The position numbers and the translations under genes are program-made. From Paucidesulfovibrio gracilis DSM 16080 (GTDB lineage: Bacteria; Desulfobacterota; Desulfovibrionia; Desulfovibrionales; Desulfovibrionaceae), in the NCBI RefSeq assembly GCF_900167125.1, contig NZ_FUYC01000006.1:62001-126000 (forward strand): a DNA stretch of 64,000 bases, read 5' to 3'. The notes beneath the pieces are model-generated. The model saw only the letters and a list, made by a program, of their open reading frames with translations. It had not been told where the DNA came from and searched no databases. Positions 50,543 through 57,740 of the stretch are shown one piece after another; the stretch's first letter is position 1; every line of letters starts with the position of its first letter.

Positions 50543-52018
50543 GTGCATACCCGAATCCGTATGGGCATTACCGCCCGTTTGCTGCTTTGGTGCCTGGCGC
50601 TCATTGCCGTGTTTTACGCCACCACCGCCTATCTGCTTTCCGGTATTGACGAAATTGTGGCCGATTCCGGGGAGATTGTACGCACCAACCATGAAGTGGG
50701 CGTTGCCGTGCAGCGCATGCTCCAGCAGCTGGCCAAGCTGGAAGAGAACCGGAAACGATATGAAATCCTCCAGGATGACGCCTACATGGAAGCCGTGGTG
50801 CGCGACCTGGCCCAATTGGGCGACATGCTGGAACAGACCCTGGCCCAGCACCCGGAATATCAGGATGAATTCGAGCCGTTGACCCGGGAGTATTCCATCA
50901 CCTTGAAGAAAGGCGCGGCCCCGGAGCGACTGCTCATGCCGGACCGCACCGTGGCGGGCTGGATGGAACGGTTGCGCGAGGTGCGCGACGACAACCAGCG
51001 CGCCATGGAGCAGCGTCTCGGCGATCTGAACCGGACCGCGTCCATGGCCTCCCGGCGGGGACTGATGGGCCTGGGGCTGATCATTGCCCTGGGGCTGACC
51101 GGTTCCCTGTTGTTTGCCTACGGAGTGAACCGGTCTTTGCGGACCATCCGTGCGGCTCTGCGGGAATTTGGACGCACGGGCCGGGCCACGTCCGTGGACG
51201 TACGCAGCCGCGACGAACTGGGCGAACTGGCCCAGGCATTGGACCGGCTCACTGCCCGGCTGGAGCGCGAGGAGCGCATGCGGGCGGATTTCATCTCCAT
51301 GCTCAGTCATGAAATACGCACCCCCCTGACCAGTATTCGGGAATCCGTGGACCTGGTGGGAGACGGTTCCTTTGGTGCAGTGAACGAGAAGCAGCAGCGG
51401 TTTTTGGGATTGGCGGCCCGGGAAGCCGAACGCTTATCCGCGCTTTTGGAGCGGCTCATGCGGGTGTCCCGGCTGGAAGCGGGCAGGATGGATGTTTCGC
51501 CCGCGTCCCTTGATCCGCATACTCTGGCCCATACCGCGCTGGAGCGGGTGCGCCCCGCGGCCGCAGCCAAGGACATCCGCCTGGAAGCCCCCGAACCATT
51601 GCCGGAATCCGCATGGTCGGTGCGTGCCGACGCCGGGCAGGTGGAGCAGGTGTTGGTCAATCTGCTGGGAAATGCCGTGAAGTTTTCTCCCAGACGCGGA
51701 ACCGTGCGGCTGGAGTTGCGCCGGAATGCCGAGGGCGTTGCCTTTGGCGTGTTGGACCAGGGACCGGGCATTCCCGAGTCAGAGCGCGAGTTGGTCTTTC
51801 AGAAGTGGTATCGTGGCGAGGCCGGCACGGTTGAGGGTGCGGGATTGGGGTTATATATTTCACAAAGCATTGTGCTGGCGCACGGCGGACGCATGTGGGT
51901 GGAGGGGCGCGACCCGGAATCGGGCTGCGCGTTCTGGTTCCTGTTACCCCATGGCAACGGGGGCGATGGCCCGGACCAAGGACAATCAACGGCAACGGAC
52001 GGCGAACATGGCGAATAA
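50543..52018 (+). CDS. Membrane sensor histidine kinase paired with an NtrC-type regulator
   Basis: 491 residues from a GTG start with GGAGG four bases upstream; ATG 50561 is the alternative. Transmembrane helix 1 (~10-30), a ~150-residue helical periplasmic sensor, helix 2 (~178-198), HAMP, HisKA with the phospho-His in ISMLSHEIRTPLTSIRES, and HATPase_c ending with GAGLGLYISQSIV. The 3' end overlaps the response-regulator start by 11 bp, so the two are cotranscribed. The signal is unknown. The sigma54-type cytochrome c3 gene next door is a likely target. Confidence 0.9.
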   Translation: MHTRIRMGITARLLLWCLALIAVFYATTAYLLSGIDEIVADSGEIVRTNHEVGVAVQRMLQQLAKLEENRKRYEILQDDAYMEAVVRDLAQLGDMLEQTLAQHPEYQDEFEPLTREYSITLKKGAAPERLLMPDRTVAGWMERLREVRDDNQRAMEQRLGDLNRTASMASRRGLMGLGLIIALGLTGSLLFAYGVNRSLRTIRAALREFGRTGRATSVDVRSRDELGELAQALDRLTARLEREERMRADFISMLSHEIRTPLTSIRESVDLVGDGSFGAVNEKQQRFLGLAAREAERLSALLERLMRVSRLEAGRMDVSPASLDPHTLAHTALERVRPAAAAKDIRLEAPEPLPESAWSVRADAGQVEQVLVNLLGNAVKFSPRRGTVRLELRRNAEGVAFGVLDQGPGIPESERELVFQKWYRGEAGTVEGAGLGLYISQSIVLAHGGRMWVEGRDPESGCAFWFLLPHGNGGDGPDQGQSTATDGEHGE

Positions 52019-53372
52019 GCGCGTGGTACTGGTGGTGGACGACGACCCGGGAATTTTGGACGTGATGGAGGCGCGCCTTGCCTCGGCCGGTCTGGAGCCG
52101 GTGCGTTCCGAGAATGCGGAACAGGCGCTGTCCATCATGGAGGATCGGGCCGTGGACCTGGTGGTCTCGGATGTGAAGATGCCGGGCATGGGCGGTGAAG
52201 GGCTGCTTGCCGAAGTGCGCGAGCAGTATCCGCATATTCCCGTGATTTTGCTCACGGCCTACGGCACCATTCCCGACGCCGTGGCCCTGACCCGGTCCGG
52301 TGCTGCGGATTATCTGACCAAGCCGTTTGACGGCAAGGAGTTGGTCCGCCGGGTGCGCGAGCTGCTGCCCCGGGAGGACGTCTCGGGCCGGGACGGGTGC
52401 GCTGAAATCCGCAAGGTGCTCTGGGGCGGTGAAAGTCCGGCCATGCGCCGGTTTCAGCAGTTGCTGGAGCGCGTGGCCCGCACGGACGTGAACGTGCTGG
52501 TGGCCGGGGAGTCCGGAACGGGCAAGGAACTGGCCGCCCGTCTGTTGCACCAGCTTTCCCGCCGTTCGGATGGTCCCTTTGTGGTGGTGGACTGCGGGTC
52601 CACTCCGGCCAGCCTTTTGGAAAGTGAATTGTTCGGCCACGTCAAGGGATCGTTCACGCATGCGCTCAGGGATAAAAAAGGACTCATTGCACAGGCCGAC
52701 AAAGGCACCCTGTTTTTGGACGAGATCGGCAACATTTCACCGGAGATGCAGACGCGCCTGTTGCGATTTTTGCAGGAGGGCACCATCCGGCCCGTTGGCG
52801 ATGTGCGGGACGTGCGCGTGGAAAGCCGGGTGGTGGCCGCCACCAACGCGGACCTGCGGGAAATGGTGCGTGGCGGCGAGTTTCGGGAGGATTTGTACTA
52901 CCGCATCAAGGTGGTGACCCTGGTGGTGCCGCCGTTGCGGGAGCGTCCCGAGGACATCCCGCTCCTGGCGCAGCGTTTTCTGGAACGTGCCTGCGGGGAG
53001 CAGGACCGCGAGCCATTGCGGTTTTCGTCGGAGGCCATGGAATTGCTTTGTACGCATTCCTGGCCCGGAAATGTGCGCGAATTGCGCCACGCGGTGGAGG
53101 CCGGGGCCGTGTTTGCCACGGACGGGCTGGTGCGCCCGGCGGATTTGCAATTGGAGGATGTTTCCGTCCCCCGGAGTGCTGATCATCCCCGTTCCACGCA
53201 AGGGGACGATACGGAGCTTTCGTTGGAAAACAATGAGCGGCAGGCGATTTTGCGCGCCCTGGAGCATACCCGCTGGAACAAGACTGCGGCCGCGGATCTG
53301 CTCGGCATCAGCCGGCGGGCCATACATTATAAGATCAACAAATACGGCTTGCGGGAGCCGGGTCGGGAGTAG
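52008..53372 (+). CDS. NtrC-type response regulator with altered sigma54-contact loop
   Basis: 454 residues. Receiver domain (~1-120) with phospho-acceptor Asp55 (VVSDVKMPG). AAA+ domain with Walker A GESGTGKE (168-175) and Walker B FLDEIG. Fis-type C-terminal helix-turn-helix (GISRRAIHYKINKYGL). The loop that contacts sigma54, normally GAFTGA, reads GSFTHA at 214-219: the essential Phe-Thr are kept but the second Gly is His. It overlaps its kinase gene. A perfect -24/-12 promoter stands upstream of the convergent cytochrome c3 gene. Confidence 0.92.
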   Translation: MANKRVVLVVDDDPGILDVMEARLASAGLEPVRSENAEQALSIMEDRAVDLVVSDVKMPGMGGEGLLAEVREQYPHIPVILLTAYGTIPDAVALTRSGAADYLTKPFDGKELVRRVRELLPREDVSGRDGCAEIRKVLWGGESPAMRRFQQLLERVARTDVNVLVAGESGTGKELAARLLHQLSRRSDGPFVVVDCGSTPASLLESELFGHVKGSFTHALRDKKGLIAQADKGTLFLDEIGNISPEMQTRLLRFLQEGTIRPVGDVRDVRVESRVVAATNADLREMVRGGEFREDLYYRIKVVTLVVPPLRERPEDIPLLAQRFLERACGEQDREPLRFSSEAMELLCTHSWPGNVRELRHAVEAGAVFATDGLVRPADLQLEDVSVPRSADHPRSTQGDDTELSLENNERQAILRALEHTRWNKTAAADLLGISRRAIHYKINKYGLREPGRE

Positions 53373-53388
53373 CCCCCTTGAAACGCGG

Positions 53389-53423
53389 GACGCGGCCCGC
53401 TCCACTTGGGAACGGACCGCGTC
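53389..53423. terminator. Hairpin between the convergent regulator and cytochrome c3 genes
   Basis: GACGCGG (53389-53395) pairs with CCGCGTC (53417-53423) around a 21-nt loop. U-runs are weak on both strands (GGTTGCGGG and CCCGCGTTTC). Confidence 0.45.
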
Positions 53424-53445
53424 GGTTGCGGGTGGAGGTAAGGGG

Positions 53446-53862
53446 TTACTTCTTGCTGTGGCAGTCGTTGCACTTCTTGGGACCCTTGAACGAGGCGTCC
53501 GCCTTGAGCATGGCCGAGTGGCAGCCCACACAGCTGTTGGGTGCCTTGCGGCTGTGGAAGGCCGAGTCATAGGACGTGGGTTCCCGCTTGTTTTCGCGGC
53601 TGGTGTCGTTGTGACAGCCTTCCGTGTCACAGGTGGAAATGGCGCTTTCGCCGTCCCAGGTGTGATGGCAGGTCACGCATCCGCCTTCCACGCCCAGGTG
53701 TCCTGCATGGTGTTCAAACATGATGGGGGCGTACTTGGCGTGTTCCCCGGGGTACTTCATCTCCACGGCGTCCTTGGGGGCGTCGGCGGCAGCAATGGCC
53801 ACCGCGGTAAGGGCACAGAGCAGCGCAGCCAGCGCCACGGCGATGATGGCAATCCTTCTCAT
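53446..53862 (-). CDS. Tetraheme cytochrome c3 paralog with one CX4CH heme site
   Basis: 138 residues. The signal peptide is ~1-25. Heme sites are CVTCH 62-66, C-DTEG-CH 78-84, CVGCH 111-115 and CNDCH 131-135. The second has the four-residue spacing known from classical c3. It shares the ADAPKDAVEMKYPGEHAKYAP opening and the SRENKR...CVGCH...KCNDCHSK end with the cytochrome at 40196-40573, so the two are paralogs. AGGAGGA precedes the ATG. A perfect sigma54 promoter lies 74 bp upstream, so its expression is likely conditional. Confidence 0.95.
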   Translation of the reverse strand: MRRIAIIAVALAALLCALTAVAIAAADAPKDAVEMKYPGEHAKYAPIMFEHHAGHLGVEGGCVTCHHTWDGESAISTCDTEGCHNDTSRENKREPTSYDSAFHSRKAPNSCVGCHSAMLKADASFKGPKKCNDCHSKK

Positions 53863-53946
53863 ATCGTTCCTCCTCGTTCGGTTGGATGGAATCGGATCGA
53901 CCGTATTCCTCTCCTAAAGCATCCTGCGTTTTTTTGAAAGGGATGG

Positions 53947-53962
53947 AGCAACCTGTGTGCCA
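53947..53962 (-). promoter_or_regulatory. Sigma54 promoter of the cytochrome c3 gene
   Basis: On the minus strand TGGCACACAGGTTGCT matches TGGCAC-N5-TTGCW at every conserved position with exact spacing. The predicted start is near 53936, 74 nt before the ATG. The best -24/-12 element in the window. Confidence 0.8.
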
Positions 53963-54040
53963 TAGTTGCCACGTGTTGATATTTAATGAAAAAACAGATG
54001 GTTCATGTTGAGGGGTGTTCCCTTTTTGCGCACGCACGGA

Positions 54041-54061
54041 CCAAAATGTCTCACGTTTTGG
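54041..54061. promoter_or_regulatory. Inverted repeat CCAAAA-N9-TTTTGG, candidate enhancer site
   Basis: Perfect 6-bp arms centred about 115 bp upstream of the predicted sigma54 start of cytochrome c3, the usual place for NtrC-type binding. The likely binder is the regulator encoded at 52008-53372. This is inference from position. Confidence 0.45.
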
Positions 54062-54187
54062 GAGAGATTATAACGCTCGCCCCTCGGGAACTGGTGAGAG
54101 CAATGGACAGCGGGACGTGGATATGCTCCATTGAACATGAAGGAATTGGATTCTTGTTCCTGTAGTTTCTCGAATGGAGGGCAGGCC

Positions 54188-56194
54188 GTGGCGGAAAGGA
54201 AACGCAACACCACAGGACTCAAAGCCACGTTGCGCACTTCGAACCGGCAGGGAAAACCAGGTACACTGCAATGGCACGTGGAACATTCGCCGCTGGCTGT
54301 CGTGGTCTGGGATCGCGATGGCCGCATCCAATACTGGTCTCGCCGGGCTGAAGAGGTGTTTGGTTGGTCCGCCGAGGAAATCTGCGGACGGACATGGGCT
54401 GACTGGCGGTTCGTTCATGATGAGGATCAAGCGGATGTGGAGCGCCGCATTGCCCGGCTCTACCGAGGGGAAGAGCAGTATAATATCTCGGAAAATCGGA
54501 ATTATACCAGGACCGGAGAGGTCCGGTATTGCCGTTGGTTCAATTCCGCGCTTCCGGGCGAGGACGGAACCGTGGAAACCATCCTTTCCCAGATCGACGA
54601 CATCACCCATTATAAAATCGATGAGTTCCGGTACCGGGGCGTGTTTGAGAACATGCCCGACGGCCTGGCCGTGTATCGTTGGGACGAGGACGTGAACGGA
54701 TTCGTTTTTTCGGATTTCAATCCCAGCGCCGAGCGCATCACCAAAGTAACCAAGGCCGACGTGGTGGGCCGTCCCCTGTTGGAATGCTTTCCACATATGG
54801 ATCGGTTCGGGTTGGTGGGGACATTGCAGCACGTCATGCTGAGCGGCGAGCCTGTAGACCTGCCGCCCCGTTGGTATGAGGATGAGCAGCGCCAAGGCTG
54901 GCGGGAAAACCGGGTGTACCGGCTTTCCTCGGGTGAAGTGACGGCCATTTTTGCGGATGTGACCCGGCGAATGCAGACGGAAGAGGAATTGCGCCGGGCC
55001 ATGAGCCGCGCCGAGGAGGCCAGCCGGGCCAAAAGTGAGTTTCTGGCCAACATGAGCCATGAGGTGCGAACCCCGCTTAACGGGGTGGTGGGGCTGTTGC
55101 AGTTGCTGGAGACCACCGGACTGGCTCCGGAGCAGAGCGAATATGTCCGCACCGCGCTCCGATCCTCCTTGCGGCTGACGCGTCTTCTGGGTGATATCCT
55201 GGACATCTCGCGCATTGAGGCGGGCCGTTTATCCGTAACGCGGGAACCGGTTCGCCTGCGGGAACTTTTCCGCTCCATTCGGGAATTGCTGCTGCCCACG
55301 GCCGAGAAAAAGGGCGTGGGCCTGGAGTTGCATATCCATCCGGAAACGCCCGACCTGGTCATGGGCGACCCTGTGCGCCTCCAGCAGGTGCTATTCAACC
55401 TGACGGGCAATGCCGTGAAATTTTCCAGCGGCGGCACAGTGCGGCTGGAGGTTTCCCCGCTGGAAACAACGGAGCAGCGAACCCGCCTACTGTTCGTGAT
55501 TTCGGATTCGGGCATCGGCATTCCCGAGGAGGCCTTGGAGACCTTGTTCCAACCGTTTACCCAGGTGGAACGGGATTTTAACCGTCGATTCGAGGGAGCC
55601 GGACTTGGTCTTTCCATTGTCAAGCGCCTGCTGGACCTCATGGGCGGGCATGTGGCCGTGGATAGTGAGCCGGATCGCGGCACGGATGTGTATGTGAGTT
55701 TAAGCCTGGATGTACCGGACATCCAGGCGGAGGCGGCGGCCACGGGATCCGAATCGCAACCTGTTTCCGCAGAGGGAATGGATCTGCGCGGCCTGCGGGT
55801 GCTGCTGGCCGAGGACGATGCCGTGAACCGCATCGCAGTGACGCGATTGTTGGAACGCGCGGACATCCGTGTGCAGAGTGTGGTGGATGGCGAGCAGTGT
55901 CTGGAGTATTTGCGACACCATACCGGGCCAAAACCGGATGTACTGCTTCTGGATATCCAGATGCCCCGGCTGGACGGGTGGGATACGTTGCGCACCATCC
56001 GTTCCGAGTTGCGGCGCGATCTGGCCCGGTTGCCCGTGGTGGCGCTCACAGCCCACGCCATGCGGGGAGATCAGGAAAAATTGTTGCAGCACGGGTTTGA
56101 CGGATATCTTTCCAAACCCGTGTTGCTGTCGAATCTATTGCAGGAAATCCGCCGGGTGCTGGCTCTTGGAGCCGGTGGTCAAGCGGATCACTGA
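54188..56194 (+). CDS. Cytoplasmic PAS hybrid histidine kinase with C-terminal receiver
   Basis: 668 residues from GTG 54188, chosen because GGAGG lies seven bases upstream. No membrane helix. Two PAS domains (~28-150, VEHSPLAVVVWDRDGRIQYWSRRAEEVFGWS, and ~155-270). HisKA has FLANMSHEVRTPLNGVVGLLQ. HATPase_c has NAVKFSSGG, SDSGIGIP and GAGLGLSIVKRL. The receiver domain (~530-660) has its acceptor Asp in DVLLLDIQMPRLDGW. A soluble redox/energy or ligand sensor. The partner is unknown. Its stop overlaps the convergent M48 gene stop by seven bases. Confidence 0.92.
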   Translation: MAERKRNTTGLKATLRTSNRQGKPGTLQWHVEHSPLAVVVWDRDGRIQYWSRRAEEVFGWSAEEICGRTWADWRFVHDEDQADVERRIARLYRGEEQYNISENRNYTRTGEVRYCRWFNSALPGEDGTVETILSQIDDITHYKIDEFRYRGVFENMPDGLAVYRWDEDVNGFVFSDFNPSAERITKVTKADVVGRPLLECFPHMDRFGLVGTLQHVMLSGEPVDLPPRWYEDEQRQGWRENRVYRLSSGEVTAIFADVTRRMQTEEELRRAMSRAEEASRAKSEFLANMSHEVRTPLNGVVGLLQLLETTGLAPEQSEYVRTALRSSLRLTRLLGDILDISRIEAGRLSVTREPVRLRELFRSIRELLLPTAEKKGVGLELHIHPETPDLVMGDPVRLQQVLFNLTGNAVKFSSGGTVRLEVSPLETTEQRTRLLFVISDSGIGIPEEALETLFQPFTQVERDFNRRFEGAGLGLSIVKRLLDLMGGHVAVDSEPDRGTDVYVSLSLDVPDIQAEAAATGSESQPVSAEGMDLRGLRVLLAEDDAVNRIAVTRLLERADIRVQSVVDGEQCLEYLRHHTGPKPDVLLLDIQMPRLDGWDTLRTIRSELRRDLARLPVVALTAHAMRGDQEKLLQHGFDGYLSKPVLLSNLLQEIRRVLALGAGGQADH

Positions 56195-57543
56195 ACCACG
56201 CCCCACGTGCGCAGCCGCTGATAGGCATACACGGCCTGATCACCCTGGCGTACCTGCTGGAGGTAGGAATAGTAGTGGGAACTGGCCTGTTGCTTGTTAC
56301 CGGCTGCATCCATAGCGTATCCCTTGAAGAATTCCATCTGAATATTGCCGGGCAACATGCGGTCGTAGCGTACGAAGTTTTCGTAGGCGGCGTTGTAGCG
56401 GCGACCCATGAGCCGGGCCACGCCCATGTTGAGCTGCGCCCTGGGTTCCTGCGGATAGATCTGGCTGGCGCGGCGGGCGTATTGTTCCGCCTTGCGCGGA
56501 CGGTCCAGCGCGGCCTGGCACTCGGCCATCATCAGTAGACCGGCATAGTCGTTGGGCTGCATGTTCAGGGCGCGGGAGTAGGACTGTTCCGCCTGCATGA
56601 GGTCTTCCTTACGCATGTGGTCCGAGCCGTTTTGCAGCTCCTTGACCACGCCTTTTTGTCGCCGCAGTCGCGCTGTATGGTCCATGAACCGCTCCCTGTT
56701 GGAAGGGAGCCTGGTGTAGGGCTTGTATTTGCCGTTCACGGCCTTGACCGCGGTGGCATGGCGTTCGGAACTCATGGGGTGGGTGGCGAACATGGTTTCA
56801 AGAATGGTGGGCTTGCGCTTGTTCAGACTCATGAGCAGTTCATGCAGTCCGACCATGCCCTTCGGGTTCAGCCCGGCGCGGGTGGCGTATTCCATGCCCA
56901 GGTCGTCGGCCTGCCGTTCGTTTTCACGGCTGTAGTGCATCAGCAGGGCGGAGGTGCTCAGGGTTCCAAGCCCCGCGATGAGCGGCTGCCATCCGCTGCC
57001 CGCCTGGGAGGTGGCATACGCCGTGGCCCCGGCCATGATCGCGGAGAGCACCAGCCCCTTGCTTCTGGACGCGCTGGTATGCCGGGCGTTGACGTGTCCG
57101 TTCTCATGGCCGATCAGAGCGGCCAGCTCGGCTTCGTCTTCCAGCTCAAGCAAAATACCCCGGGTGGTGGCGATGGACCCGCCGGGAAAGGCGTAGGCAT
57201 TGACGTAGGTGGCGTTCAGAACCCGATAGTTGTAGGGCATGTCCGGCCGGTGGCTGAGCCGTCCCATCTTTTTGCCCAGCGAGTCCACGTAATTATTCAG
57301 GGCCGCATCCTGAACAGGACCGTAGTCATTGGAAAATTGATGCGGAGACGCGTTTTGATCCATGGCGATCTCATCTTCCTTGGAATGGAACATGAGCTGG
57401 CTTTGGCCGGTGACGGGATTGACCGCGCATCCGTCCAACAGGGGAGCCATCACGGCCGTGGCCGTGAACGCTGAAGTGAGACGGAGAAAATCGCGACGGG
57501 TAAGCCCGCTGCGTTGCAGGTCCGTGTCAAAGGATTGGCTCAT
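56188..57543 (-). CDS. M48 family metallopeptidase with TPR tail, Tat-type lipoprotein
   Basis: 451 residues from ATG 57543 (AAGGAG, 8-nt spacing). The N-terminus has a twin-arginine motif, TRRDFLRLTS (Arg16-Arg17), a hydrophobic stretch and a lipobox-like LLDGC with Cys39. The M48 zinc motif HENGH is at 146-150, with the third-ligand region following (NERQADDLGMEYA). The C-terminal ~180 residues are TPR-like helices. The layout is that of BepA/YfgC, periplasmic proteases and chaperones of outer-membrane protein assembly including LptD. Tat plus lipobox is unusual and should be verified. Confidence 0.88.
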   Translation of the reverse strand: MSQSFDTDLQRSGLTRRDFLRLTSAFTATAVMAPLLDGCAVNPVTGQSQLMFHSKEDEIAMDQNASPHQFSNDYGPVQDAALNNYVDSLGKKMGRLSHRPDMPYNYRVLNATYVNAYAFPGGSIATTRGILLELEDEAELAALIGHENGHVNARHTSASRSKGLVLSAIMAGATAYATSQAGSGWQPLIAGLGTLSTSALLMHYSRENERQADDLGMEYATRAGLNPKGMVGLHELLMSLNKRKPTILETMFATHPMSSERHATAVKAVNGKYKPYTRLPSNRERFMDHTARLRRQKGVVKELQNGSDHMRKEDLMQAEQSYSRALNMQPNDYAGLLMMAECQAALDRPRKAEQYARRASQIYPQEPRAQLNMGVARLMGRRYNAAYENFVRYDRMLPGNIQMEFFKGYAMDAAGNKQQASSHYYSYLQQVRQGDQAVYAYQRLRTWGVVQ

Positions 57544-57740
57544 GTGCGGTCTCCTTGGCAGTGTATCGGGCATGGAACATGCTGGAAAAATGTGAGAAAA
57601 CGTTTGCCCGATGCATATTGGAAAAAACGATGAAGCTTTCTTTCTTTTACGCCCGTCATTGGGGTTTGGCAAGACATCGGCCCGCCCGACCGGGGTTCCG
57701 GTGCGGACGGACCGTTACTGCCGTGTGCCGGAATCCGGCG

